A stretch of 64,000 nt of DNA from JAKAXS01 sp041940525 (GTDB taxonomy: Bacteria; Pseudomonadota; Alphaproteobacteria; Rhizobiales; Hyphomicrobiaceae): positions 33,976-97,975 of the forward strand of contig JBGTSB010000006.1 of the NCBI GenBank assembly GCA_041940525.1, read 5' to 3'. Both the position numbers and the translations under genes were made by a program. Shown one piece after another: positions 17,865-27,065 of this stretch. Position 1 is the first letter of the stretch. Each line of letters opens with the position of its first letter. The notes below the pieces were generated by a model that was given only the letters and a program-made list of their open reading frames with translations, had not been told where the DNA came from and made no database searches.

Positions 17865-20201
17865 ATGGTGAGGTTTTCTATCGATGGTGCGCGCGCGGGG
17901 CGAAGGCCTACGCCAAGCCGGCGCTTGGCCGCCGCGTTGCGGATCATTGCGGCCGCCCTTACCGCTGTCATGGTTTTGCTCCTGCCCGTTTCCGCAGCGC
18001 TCGCCGATGACACCTTGAAAATCGCCGTGCACGTCAGCTCCGACGGCAACCGCTGTTACGCGCCAGGGCTGGTCGCTGCCATACGCCATTTCACCGGGCG
18101 ATACGCGTCTGAGGTAAACAGCAAGGGCGGCATTGCCGGCCGCGCGATCGAGCTGGATTATTTCGACGACTATGAAGACTCCGGCAAAACCGTTGCCAAT
18201 GTGCGCGAGGCCGTCACCAACGACAACACGGTTGCAATGCTGGGACTGCCGAGTTCGACGCGCGGGCGCGCCGTGTTCGATGCGTTGGGGACCCAGCTAA
18301 AGGACAAGAGCATCCCTTTCATCACAGAGATGTCTCTGGATCGCATCTTTCGCGATTGGCCGAGCGTGTTCACGATGGCGAGCTCGGTCCGCAATGAGTT
18401 GGAGGTGGTGCAAAAGCTGCTGGCCACCGGCGGCTACCAGCGGCCTGCGTTCGTCGGCGTGGATGATGATCTCTATTCCTTCGCGCTTGAAGACGGCGTC
18501 GCCAATGTTCCCAATGGGCCCGAGCTGGTCGCCCGTCTGCGCGTGCCGGTCCGCGGCTACATCCTGCCTGATGCCGAAACCAAGGAGGCGGCCCGAAAGC
18601 TCGCTGAAGCCCAGCCGGACATTATCGTGTTGTCGATCCACTCCGGGCCATCTGCGGGCTTGCTCAAAGAGCTAAGCGCGTTGGGTGTGAAGGCGCCCGT
18701 GATGGTCCTGCTGGGGCGTATCGCAACAATTGCCTCGCGCCTTGGCGAAGGCGTCTACAAAGGCACGATTTCGCAGATCGCGCGCGAGGGCGTGCCGAAC
18801 GTTTTCAGCGAACGGTTGCGCCACCGGATTTGGCGCGCGCCCAACGAGACCTGGGTGTTTCCTGACCTCATGGTGCCGGAGTCACCGGGTTGGAAGGATG
18901 GGCGTTGTGAGGAAAGCAGCGCGCCGCCACGCACAATATACGATGCCGGCAACAGCCGTGCGGTTGGGCGAGGCATGCAATATCGCGATGTGCTCAGCCT
19001 CATCGTCGAGGCCGCGCGCACGGCTCCTGACGATGCCACGGTACCGCAATTGCGCGACCACATTGGGAAGAAGCTGCGCAGCTTCGTCGAAGGGCGCTTT
19101 GTGCTGAAGGGCCTATGGCGGGACTTGGCCTTTACCGCGAACCGCACCGCGGCCGAAGACATTCTGTTCGTAGTCAAGAACCCCAACGATGAAGCCATCG
19201 TGTTGTCGCCGGTTCAGTACCAGCGCATTAACGGAACGTTGCGCGAGGCGGCAACGCTTTACACGTCCATCGATCTTGTAAGCTTGTCGCACATCGACAC
19301 CAATGACCAGAGCTTTGACGCGGAGTTTTACCTGTCAATCAAGAGCGCAGATGACCGCTTCAGCATCAATGATATCGATTTCACCAACGCCTACCGCTCG
19401 CAAGCGATTGGCGAGAAGCTCCTCAATGTTCGCGAAATCCATGCCGGGAACGAACGCGGCAGCTTCGCGCCAGGCGTGAAGCTCTACAAGGTTTCGGGCA
19501 AGTTTCTGTTCGAACCGGAGCTCGGGCACTACCCTTTCGACGCCCAGCGCTTTTCCATTTCGTTTCAGCCGACGACTACCGAAAAATCTTTTTTGGTGCA
19601 GCCTCTGCCGGACCTGCGGCAAGTGACGGACATGAATCTCGACGGCTGGAGGTTTGTCGAACACTACGTCGGCGCGGACCAGGACATCATTCCGACGATC
19701 GGACAGACTTTGTCGGAACGGCGCATCGTTCCGTTTTACAAGTTCAACGCCACTTGGATCGCCCAGCGCATCTCCATCGACTATTACACGCGCGTGGTGA
19801 TCCCCCTCGCCTTTATTCTGCTGGTGACATACTTCTCGGTTTACCTGCCGCACGCGCGCTTTGACTCCATCATGGGCATTCAGGTTACCGCGCTCCTGTC
19901 GTCCATTGCGTTGTATCTCGCCCTGCCGAAGTTGGACACGGATCAGGCAACCTTGTCCGACAAGATTTTCATGATCACCTACGCAGCGGTCAGCACGATG
20001 ATTGGGCTGTCGATCTTGAAGGACAACGTCTCGCATAAGAAGCGGAGTATCATTCGCGCGCTCGTCACGCTGACGCAAAGAGGTGTGTTCCCCTTTGCCG
20101 TGATCGCCTCGATGGCGGGCATGATCGCTTATGGGCAAGTGCCGGGGACCGATACGGTCTTCAACACGTTTGGCCGCGTGCTAGGGATCATCCCGTCTTG
20201 A
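17865..20201 (+). CDS. Periplasmic binding protein fused to a pentameric ligand-gated ion channel
   Basis: 778 residues. A long signal peptide (to about 48) precedes a type 1 periplasmic-binding-protein domain (about 50-450) like branched-chain amino acid receptors: LKIAVHVSSDGN, SKGGIAGR and a hinge around IIVLSIHSG. Then comes a beta-rich domain (about 465-635) with the signature loop of Cys-loop/Pro-loop receptors, LGHYPFDAQRF (553-563). Four helices follow at 641-661, 666-689, 698-718 and 741-757, the M1-M4 pattern of pLGICs; M1 starts after YYTRVVIPL and M2 is IQVTALLSSIALYLAL. The product should be a pentameric inner-membrane channel gated by a periplasmic solute that the binding domain captures. 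Ligand and ion selectivity are unknown. It is a single gene with no transporter genes beside it. Confidence 0.88.
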   Translation: MVRFSIDGARAGRRPTPSRRLAAALRIIAAALTAVMVLLLPVSAALADDTLKIAVHVSSDGNRCYAPGLVAAIRHFTGRYASEVNSKGGIAGRAIELDYFDDYEDSGKTVANVREAVTNDNTVAMLGLPSSTRGRAVFDALGTQLKDKSIPFITEMSLDRIFRDWPSVFTMASSVRNELEVVQKLLATGGYQRPAFVGVDDDLYSFALEDGVANVPNGPELVARLRVPVRGYILPDAETKEAARKLAEAQPDIIVLSIHSGPSAGLLKELSALGVKAPVMVLLGRIATIASRLGEGVYKGTISQIAREGVPNVFSERLRHRIWRAPNETWVFPDLMVPESPGWKDGRCEESSAPPRTIYDAGNSRAVGRGMQYRDVLSLIVEAARTAPDDATVPQLRDHIGKKLRSFVEGRFVLKGLWRDLAFTANRTAAEDILFVVKNPNDEAIVLSPVQYQRINGTLREAATLYTSIDLVSLSHIDTNDQSFDAEFYLSIKSADDRFSINDIDFTNAYRSQAIGEKLLNVREIHAGNERGSFAPGVKLYKVSGKFLFEPELGHYPFDAQRFSISFQPTTTEKSFLVQPLPDLRQVTDMNLDGWRFVEHYVGADQDIIPTIGQTLSERRIVPFYKFNATWIAQRISIDYYTRVVIPLAFILLVTYFSVYLPHARFDSIMGIQVTALLSSIALYLALPKLDTDQATLSDKIFMITYAAVSTMIGLSILKDNVSHKKRSIIRALVTLTQRGVFPFAVIASMAGMIAYGQVPGTDTVFNTFGRVLGIIPS

Positions 20202-20223
20202 TTTTGCTTCTCGCCTCCAGCCT

Positions 20224-20967
20224 CTATTTCAAGACCGAGGCCATGAAGCTCGTGAACGCGTCCCAGGACAGCCGGTCGGCGCGTTCCTGATACCGGTCAG
20301 AACCAAAGACAGTGAATGCGTGGGGCGCACCGGAATAGACTTCGATCGTGTAGGTGGTGCCGGCTGCTTCCAACTCTTTGCCGAGCGTTGCAACGTCGTC
20401 CAACGTAATTGAGCTATCAGCTCCGCCGTGCGCGATGAGCAAGGGTGGCGTGTCCTTGCTGTAGCTTTGGCCTTCCGGCGTTTTTAGCCCGCCGTGGAAA
20501 GACGCGAAACCCACAACGTTTTCGGCCAAACCAGAGCGTGCGAGTTCCAATGTGGCGCTGCCCCCGAAACAATAGCCCATCACAACCGTCTCCTGCGCCG
20601 TGCTTTTTTGGCGCGCCTCGGCTAGACCGGCCAAGAGCCGCTGTCTCATGGCTTCGCGGTCGTTGTAGAGCTTCCCGGTTTCTGCCTTCTTTGCGCCGGT
20701 CTCGACCGGGCGATTGCCCTTGCCATAAAGATCGACGGCAAACGCGTCGTAGCCAAGCTTGGCCAACATAGCCGCGCGTTTTTCCTCATACTCAGTCAGG
20801 CCGTCCCAGTCGTGCACGATGAGCACGAGGCCCTTTGCGGGTTGTTCTGATTTTTCCCAATATCCTTCATAGTCCGCACCGGCCACCTGATAGGTGACAG
20901 CCTCACCAGCGATGGCGGAGTGGGCGGTAGTTGATAGTACGAGCGCGGCAAGCAGGGTCCTGATCAT
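20224..20967 (-). CDS. Secreted dienelactone-hydrolase-family protein
   Basis: 247 residues from the ATG at 20967, which opens a signal peptide (MIRTLLAALVLSTTAHSAIA). A longer frame upstream has no such signal and is rejected. The alpha/beta hydrolase core has the dienelactone hydrolase triad: Cys in GYCFGG, Asp in HGGADSS and His in GAPHAF. The substrate is probably an ester or lactone in the periplasm; clc-type catabolic genes are absent, so a role in chlorocatechol degradation is not supported. It is convergent with the channel gene (22 bp) and divergent from tspO. Confidence 0.88.
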   Translation of the reverse strand: MIRTLLAALVLSTTAHSAIAGEAVTYQVAGADYEGYWEKSEQPAKGLVLIVHDWDGLTEYEEKRAAMLAKLGYDAFAVDLYGKGNRPVETGAKKAETGKLYNDREAMRQRLLAGLAEARQKSTAQETVVMGYCFGGSATLELARSGLAENVVGFASFHGGLKTPEGQSYSKDTPPLLIAHGGADSSITLDDVATLGKELEAAGTTYTIEVYSGAPHAFTVFGSDRYQERADRLSWDAFTSFMASVLK

Positions 20968-21074
20968 GGCTGAGTTCCAGTTTGATTTTTGAGATCGCAC
21001 TCGTTTCGAGCGCGAAAGGGCGATAGAAGTTCGTGCGACAGACGACGGTACTGGCGCTAGAAAGAGGCAACGGC

Positions 21075-21527
21075 ATGAAGACCGCTTTGGGATTGATCGT
21101 ATTCGCAGCATTAACGGCGGCAACGGCCGTGTCTGGCGCAACTTTCGAACCCGGTGTTTGGTACGAAGGGCTTAGCAAGCCGGATTGGACGCCGCCGAAC
21201 TGGGCTTTCCCCGTTGCCTGGACCATCCTTTACATCATGATCGCCATTGCCGGCTGGCTGGCGTGGCGTGCCCTTGGTATCGGACTTGCCGTCGCGGCCT
21301 GGCTGATCCAGATGGGCCTCAACGCCTTATGGTCCTATCTGATGTTTGAGCGCCACGACATCACGCTTGCGCTCGCGGACATCGGCATTCTGTGGGTGGC
21401 GATCGGCGCGTTTGTCGTGCTGACCTGGAAACCCGCCCGCCTGGCCGCGCTGATGTTCCTGCCCTACTGGGCGTGGGTGACGTTCGCCGCCGCGCTGAAC
21501 TACGCCGTATGGGTGCGAAACGTGTGA
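21075..21527 (+). CDS. tspO: TspO/MBR family tryptophan-rich sensory protein
   Basis: 150 residues with five hydrophobic helices and the Trp/Pro-rich loop typical of TspO (WYEGLSKPDWTPPNW, then FPVAWTILY). The ATG at 21075 is preceded by GAAAGAGG; an upstream in-frame start adds no conserved sequence. TspO proteins sit in the membrane, bind porphyrins and related ligands, and in alphaproteobacteria affect tetrapyrrole metabolism and oxygen response. No tetrapyrrole genes are nearby, so the role here is by family only. Confidence 0.93.
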   Translation: MKTALGLIVFAALTAATAVSGATFEPGVWYEGLSKPDWTPPNWAFPVAWTILYIMIAIAGWLAWRALGIGLAVAAWLIQMGLNALWSYLMFERHDITLALADIGILWVAIGAFVVLTWKPARLAALMFLPYWAWVTFAAALNYAVWVRNV

Positions 21528-21551
21528 CGCTCGCGGGCTGACCGTTTTGTG

Positions 21552-21938
21552 TCAGCGCGCAGTAATGGCTGTGATGTCCATCACAACAGGCGCGTGATGA
21601 TGGGCCGTGTGCGCTGGAAACGGACGCCCACGCACTTGAACCGCCTTGCCGACGAAGCCAGCGATTTGCTGGTGGACTGCGTCATCAGAAGAAAAGATGT
21701 GGATGCTTTTTGAGCTGTCAACGCTATCGTCCGGCTCTTCGGCGGTGAGGCAGACGGGTTGTGACAGAAGCAAGACATAGGGCTTTTGCGGCCTTCCGGC
21801 TGCGTCTTGCGCATCGAGAATTGCCAAGCGGCCTTCAATCGCTTGATCATCTTTACTATCCGACAAGCAAGCGTCCTGGGCCATGACGGCCCCTGCCAGC
21901 CCCAAGCTCGTCACCATCACGGCCAATATGCGCATCAT
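21552..21938 (-). CDS. Small secreted protein, DUF4431-like
   Basis: 128 residues with a signal peptide (to about A-V-M-A-Q, residue 21). The mature part has EGRLAILDAQDAAGRPQKPY, LLLSQPVCL and a C-terminal GKAVQVRGRPF followed by a His cluster (HTAHHH), which agrees with the DUF4431 pattern of small beta-rich periplasmic proteins. Function unknown; the His cluster could bind metal, which is speculation. It is convergent with tspO, and a GCTGAC/GTCAGC inverted repeat between the two stops may serve both transcripts. Confidence 0.65.
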   Translation of the reverse strand: MMRILAVMVTSLGLAGAVMAQDACLSDSKDDQAIEGRLAILDAQDAAGRPQKPYVLLLSQPVCLTAEEPDDSVDSSKSIHIFSSDDAVHQQIAGFVGKAVQVRGRPFPAHTAHHHAPVVMDITAITAR

Positions 21939-22061
21939 CGTGCCATCTCCTTGTGAATTCTCAGCCTATCTCGCTTCCCACATTGTGATGATATCGTATT
22001 TGTTTGATACTCCGCACCGCTATTCGCCCGCCACCGTAAACGATCAGGAGATCCCCCAGGC

Positions 22062-23393
22062 ATGACGCTCACCACCAAAGTTGTAATCGGCATGCTTACG
22101 GGCCTGATCGTTGGCGTCATCTTTAACGCGATCGATGTGCCCTTCATCAACGAACATATTGCCGGCGGCCTGTTCGACATGATCGGGAAAATGTTTGTCA
22201 ATGCGCTGAAGATGCTCGTCGTGCCTTTGGTGGTCTTCTCTTTGATCTGCGGTGTCACGGGAATTGGCGAGATCAGCATGCTGGGCCGTGTCGGCGGCAA
22301 GGCGTTCGGCCTCTACCTGGCCACGACCGCGATCGCGATCACTGTGGCCATATCGCTGGCGGGCTTGGTCGGTCCCGGCGAAGGCTTTGAAATGAGCGGC
22401 ATCGACACCTCCGGCATGACCGGTAAGGAGGCGCCGAGCGTCTGGGATGTGTTCGCGGGCATTGTGCCGACCAACCCGATCGCTGCCTTCGCGAACGGCG
22501 AAATGTTGCAGATCATCTTCTACGTTATCTTGGTGGGTATTGCCGCGCTTATGCTGGGCGACCGGTCGTCGGGCTTCGTCGCCGCTTGCGAGTACATGAA
22601 CGAACTGATGATGAAGGTCGTCGAGATCGTCATGGCCTTTGCGCCCTATGGTGTGTTCTGCCTCATCGCGAAGACTTTTACGGAGCAGGGTTTGGAGCTG
22701 TTCCTGCCAGTGATCGCCTATGTTGCCACGCTCACGACAGCTCTACTCGTGCACCTGTTCGTGACGCTGATGATCATGCTTAAGCTTTTCACCGGCCTTA
22801 ACCCGCTTACGTTCATGCGGAAGATGCGTCCCGCCCAGATTTTCGCATTCTCGACAGCAAGCTCGAACGCAACCATTCCTGTGACGTTCCGTTGCGTCAC
22901 GCAGAGGCTTGGCGTCAACAACTCGGTCGCGTCATTCTCGGTGCCGTTTGGTGCCACGATCAACATGGACGGGACAGCGATCATGCAAGGCGTCGCGACC
23001 GTGTTCTTGGCGAACGTCTATGGCGTCGAACTTGGGATCGCTGGGTACTTGACCGTCATCGGCATGGCGGTGCTGTCGTCTATCGGCACGGCCGGTGTTC
23101 CAGGCGTCGGCCTCGTTATGCTGACGATGGTGCTGGGCCAAGTTGGACTGCCCGTCGAAGGCATCGCCCTCATTATCGGTGTCGACCGTTTGATGGACAT
23201 GATCCGAACGTCCGTGAACATAACTGGCGACGCCGTCGTCACGACGATCGTGGCGTCGTCGGAAGGCAAAATCGACATGAGCGTATTCGATGATCCTGAC
23301 GCAGGTGTGCTGCACGAGGCGGATTTTGACATTGACGAAGCGGCCGAGGGCCGGCTGGCAAAGCTCGCCCACGAGCACGATCATCGCAAATGA
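22062..23393 (+). CDS. Dicarboxylate/amino acid:cation symporter (DAACS family)
   Basis: 443 residues with eight or so membrane helices and the family's substrate and ion-binding blocks: a Ser-rich reentrant loop (TASSNATIPVTF) and the NMDGTA motif in helix 7. It imports C4-dicarboxylates or glutamate/aspartate with Na+ or H+ across the inner membrane. Which substrate cannot be decided by eye. AGGAG precedes the ATG. The C-terminal tail is acidic and ends in a His-rich stretch. A TerB-like gene follows 42 bp downstream. Confidence 0.95.
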   Translation: MTLTTKVVIGMLTGLIVGVIFNAIDVPFINEHIAGGLFDMIGKMFVNALKMLVVPLVVFSLICGVTGIGEISMLGRVGGKAFGLYLATTAIAITVAISLAGLVGPGEGFEMSGIDTSGMTGKEAPSVWDVFAGIVPTNPIAAFANGEMLQIIFYVILVGIAALMLGDRSSGFVAACEYMNELMMKVVEIVMAFAPYGVFCLIAKTFTEQGLELFLPVIAYVATLTTALLVHLFVTLMIMLKLFTGLNPLTFMRKMRPAQIFAFSTASSNATIPVTFRCVTQRLGVNNSVASFSVPFGATINMDGTAIMQGVATVFLANVYGVELGIAGYLTVIGMAVLSSIGTAGVPGVGLVMLTMVLGQVGLPVEGIALIIGVDRLMDMIRTSVNITGDAVVTTIVASSEGKIDMSVFDDPDAGVLHEADFDIDEAAEGRLAKLAHEHDHRK

Positions 23394-23435
23394 CGGGAAA
23401 TTCGTTTCCTTCCCTATGAAACACTGAAAGGACGC

Positions 23436-23888
23436 ATGTTACAAAGCTTAGAACACTTCATCCGCAAGCTCACGGCTTCCGAAGAACCCGAGACCATGGA
23501 TGGCGACGAGGTTGCTCTTGCCTGTGCCGCCCTACTCATCCGCTGCGCCAAGGCGGACGGCCACCAATCGCCGGAAGAGGACGCGAAAATTCGAGAAATT
23601 CTCGGGCGCCGTTTCTCGATCGTAAGTGAAGATGCCGAAAAGCTGATAGCCCTTGCGGGTGAGAAGGAAGCCGAGGCGCTCGATACATACCGCTTCACGC
23701 GCGTGCTGCATCGGCAGCTCGATTCCGATGCGCGCAAGGAGATCGTCGGCCTTCTGTGGGAGATGACGCACGCCGACGGCGAGATCGACTATGACGAGCG
23801 TTCAGCCGTCACGCTCGCGGCTTCCCTCTTGCACGTGGAAATCCGCGACGCCGTCGCCCTGCGCCGCGCCGTCGTGCGCAGCGGATAG
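23436..23888 (+). CDS. TerB-family (tellurite-resistance-like) helical protein
   Basis: 150 residues, cytoplasmic, all-helical. It shows two TerB-like repeats in which a helix is followed by an acidic turn: CAKADGHQSPEE and THADGEIDYDE, the acidic metal-binding loops of the family. AAAGGA precedes the ATG. No other ter genes are present, so tellurite resistance is not implied. Many single TerB-like genes in alphaproteobacteria have no known role. It is convergent with the RND pump gene (6 bp between stops). Confidence 0.85.
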   Translation: MLQSLEHFIRKLTASEEPETMDGDEVALACAALLIRCAKADGHQSPEEDAKIREILGRRFSIVSEDAEKLIALAGEKEAEALDTYRFTRVLHRQLDSDARKEIVGLLWEMTHADGEIDYDERSAVTLAASLLHVEIRDAVALRRAVVRSG

Positions 23889-23894
23889 GCTTTC

Positions 23895-26800
23895 CTACTC
23901 CGCCGGTACTGCGGAGCCTTGCGCCTCAGCAGATTTGAGCTCGTCGACCAAGCGGCGGGTTTCGTCGGCGCGGGGCGCGGACAGTGGTGCGAGGATGCGG
24001 TAAGCGACGGGCGTCAAAAACAGCGTGAAGAGGGTTGCAAAGCCGAGACCGCCCATGATCACCCAGCCGAGCGCCAAGCGCGCTTCGGAACCGGCCCCGG
24101 TTGCAATAACCAATGGTACAGCCGCCAGCACACTCGACACCATTGTCATCATGACGGGGCGCAAGCGCGTGATCGACGCGTCGCGAATGGCCTGATCAAC
24201 GCTGGCACCCTCGTCGCGCCGCTGGTTTGCGAACTCGACGATCAGGATGCCGTTCTTGGCCATCACGCCGACCAGCAGCACCAGCCCGATCTGGCTGTAG
24301 ACGTTGAGCGTTCCGCCCGTCAGCTGGATAGCCATGGCCGCTGCGGCAAGGCCGAATGGCACTGTGAATAGGATAACCGCTGCGCTCATCAAGCTTTCGA
24401 ATTGCGCTGCCAGAACCAGGAAGACGATGAGGAGTGCGATGCCGAAAACGAACATCGTGTTTTCGTTGGTCTCCGCGAGCGTCTTGGCTTCACCCAAAAG
24501 AGTGATCGACATGTTCGGGTCGAGCACACCAGCTGCGACCTCACGCAGTTTGGTGACTGCATCTCCCAAGGCGAGCCCATCTTCCACCCCGACGTTGACT
24601 CGGACGGAGCGCTGGCGCGCCTCGCGCTGGAGCGATGGCGCGATCGCAACTTCCTTGATTGAGACGAGTGACGACAAGGTGATGAAGCTGCCGTTGGAAG
24701 CTTTTACAAAAAGATTTTCGAGATCCGACGGGTCGTTAATCGGGCGTCCGCCCGCCTTCACCTGGACTTCGACAATGTCGTCGTCGATGAACAGGTCGGC
24801 AGCCTTTTTGTAGTCGATCATCGTGTTGATGAGACTGGTGATGGTCTCGATCGGCACGCCGAGTTTGGTCGCCGCCTCGCGATTGATTTCGACCGACAGC
24901 TGCGGCTGGGTCGTATCGTAGTCGGTGCGTGCGTTGCGGAAGCCGCTTGTGCTGGACAAGACGTTGGTGAGCTCGGCTGCTTTGTCTGCCAGCTTGTCGT
25001 AGTTCGGGCCGGTCACGCCGAAGCGCAGTCCCTGGCCGCCTCCACGAATACCAAGCGAATTCGGCGTGTAGATGCGGATCGATAGTCCCGCAACATCGGC
25101 CAGCTTCTTTTGCAACTCTTCCTGGATTTCCTGCTGGGTGCGCGCCCGCTCTTCCCACAGTGACAAAGGCGCGACGAGAAAGCCGCGATTGCCGCCCCGG
25201 CCGCCGCCAATCATCGCCAACACGTTGGTGACTTCACCGCGTTCCTTCAGCTCGTGAACGGCTGCTTCGACCTGGCGCATCTTCATGGACATATATTCGA
25301 GGTTCGCGCCCTGCTGCGCTTCAATGCGCATCAGCATCACGCCGCGATCCTCCGTCGGCGTAATCTCTTTCGCCAAGTTCGTATAGGCTAAGCCGCCGAG
25401 GGCGGCGATACCGAGACATGCCACGATAACGAGCCAACGCAGCTTTAGGCAGGCGTTGAGTATGGCTCCATAAACTTTCGCGCCCAGCGCGCCGGCGCGT
25501 TGGCCCAAGCCACCGCCGTTCGGTTTGCCTTGGCCTGTTCCGAGTTTCGACGCTAGCATCGGACAAAGCGTCAAAGCGACGAAGGATGAAATGGTGACAG
25601 CGAATGCGAGAACGAAACCGAATTCAGAAAAGAGATTACCGACGATCCCCGGCATGAATGAAATTGGCACGAAGACCGCAGCCAACGTTGCCGTGGTAGA
25701 GAGCACTGCGAAAATGATCTCTCGTGTGCCCAACACAGCGGCCGCACGCGGGCCCAGCCCCATGGAGCGGCGGCGCGCGATGTTTTCCAGAACGACGATC
25801 GCGTCGTCAACGACCAGTCCGGTGGCGACGACAAGCGCTAGCAGCGTCAGAATGTTTATTGAGAAACCGGCGATCCAAATCGCCGCAACCGTGCCGACCA
25901 GGGACACTGGTATCGCCACGGCGGGTGCGACAGTGGCTTTCACCGAACCCAAAAAGACAAATATGATGAAGACCACGATCGCGGTCGCCAGCAAAAGGCT
26001 GGTAATGACCTCGCGGATAGAGGCGCGGATAAACGTTGCGTCGTCGGAGGTGATCGCGAGTTCGACATCGCTTGGCAGCGAACGGTTCAATTCGTCCACC
26101 GCTGCGCGAACGCCGTCGGAGACCTTGATCGTGTTGGCTTGAGCCTGGCGGATGATCTCTATGCCAATTGCCGTCGAGCCATCAAGGCGCGTCATCGCCG
26201 TGGCTTCTTCGAACGCCGGACGAACGAAGGCTACGTCTCCAACTTTGGTATTGGGATTGATCTCAAGCTCACTCACGTCCCGCGCGGTTCGAACCGGCGC
26301 CTCGGCACGAACGAGCAGTTGTTGTGTTTCATTTTCAAGCGCGCCTGATGGCGTCGTCACGCTGGCCTTGCCGATGGCTTCCATGAGATCGCTCAAGGCT
26401 AACCCACGCGCCGCCATCCTCACGGGCAAGGCGCGCACTTCGATGGTTTTTGCGCGTAAGCCATAGGAGTTGGCTGCGGCTACGCCTTCAACAGCGGCCA
26501 GCCGGTCTTCGATGACGTCGTTGACCAAATCAGTCAGTTCGCCTTCCGACAGCGTTTTGGAGGCAACGGCCATGCGGATCACGGGCGATGCGTCTTCGTC
26601 CGCCTTCACGACGCGGGGCGCTTCTTCCATGTCGTTGGGCAGGCGGTTGATGATACCGGACACCGCATCGCGCACGTCCATGGCGGCGGTATCGAGATTG
26701 GTTGTGCTGGAGAACTCCACCGAGACGCGGCTGGAGCCGAACGACGAACGCGACGAGATATCCGTTACGCCTTGGACGCGGGAAACAGCGCTTTCAATGA

Positions 26801-27047
26801 TCGCGGTAATTTGTGCGTCCATGCTTTCCGGCGTGGCGCCTGTGTAATCGGCGCGGACGGTCACGACTGGACGGTCAACGTCAGGAAGCTCGCGCACCTC
26901 CACACCTTGCAAGGCGGCCACGCCGGCGATGATGATCAGGAGATTGACGACGGCGGCGAAGATCGGCCGGCGGACGAACACGCCAACCCAGCCACCATCG
27001 TCCACGTGTGCGTTTGTGCCCGGCACAGAATTGTTGGAAGAAGACAT
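23895..27047 (-). CDS. RND-family efflux pump, inner-membrane permease (HAE1 type)
   Basis: 1050 residues, the usual length for AcrB/MexB-like permeases. An N-terminal helix follows FVRRPIFAAV. Two large periplasmic loops and twelve helices are apparent, with the proton-relay Asp pair in GLVVDDAIVVLEN (helix 4). The second half repeats the layout, with GVMAKNGILIVEFAN. It exports hydrophobic or amphiphilic compounds together with the adaptor encoded directly upstream (18 bp). No outer-membrane channel gene is in the operon, so a TolC-type protein encoded elsewhere is expected. No regulator gene is adjacent. Confidence 0.95.
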   Translation of the reverse strand: MSSSNNSVPGTNAHVDDGGWVGVFVRRPIFAAVVNLLIIIAGVAALQGVEVRELPDVDRPVVTVRADYTGATPESMDAQITAIIESAVSRVQGVTDISSRSSFGSSRVSVEFSSTTNLDTAAMDVRDAVSGIINRLPNDMEEAPRVVKADEDASPVIRMAVASKTLSEGELTDLVNDVIEDRLAAVEGVAAANSYGLRAKTIEVRALPVRMAARGLALSDLMEAIGKASVTTPSGALENETQQLLVRAEAPVRTARDVSELEINPNTKVGDVAFVRPAFEEATAMTRLDGSTAIGIEIIRQAQANTIKVSDGVRAAVDELNRSLPSDVELAITSDDATFIRASIREVITSLLLATAIVVFIIFVFLGSVKATVAPAVAIPVSLVGTVAAIWIAGFSINILTLLALVVATGLVVDDAIVVLENIARRRSMGLGPRAAAVLGTREIIFAVLSTTATLAAVFVPISFMPGIVGNLFSEFGFVLAFAVTISSFVALTLCPMLASKLGTGQGKPNGGGLGQRAGALGAKVYGAILNACLKLRWLVIVACLGIAALGGLAYTNLAKEITPTEDRGVMLMRIEAQQGANLEYMSMKMRQVEAAVHELKERGEVTNVLAMIGGGRGGNRGFLVAPLSLWEERARTQQEIQEELQKKLADVAGLSIRIYTPNSLGIRGGGQGLRFGVTGPNYDKLADKAAELTNVLSSTSGFRNARTDYDTTQPQLSVEINREAATKLGVPIETITSLINTMIDYKKAADLFIDDDIVEVQVKAGGRPINDPSDLENLFVKASNGSFITLSSLVSIKEVAIAPSLQREARQRSVRVNVGVEDGLALGDAVTKLREVAAGVLDPNMSITLLGEAKTLAETNENTMFVFGIALLIVFLVLAAQFESLMSAAVILFTVPFGLAAAAMAIQLTGGTLNVYSQIGLVLLVGVMAKNGILIVEFANQRRDEGASVDQAIRDASITRLRPVMMTMVSSVLAAVPLVIATGAGSEARLALGWVIMGGLGFATLFTLFLTPVAYRILAPLSAPRADETRRLVDELKSAEAQGSAVPAE

Positions 27048-27065
27048 CTTGAGCTCCTGACCCGC

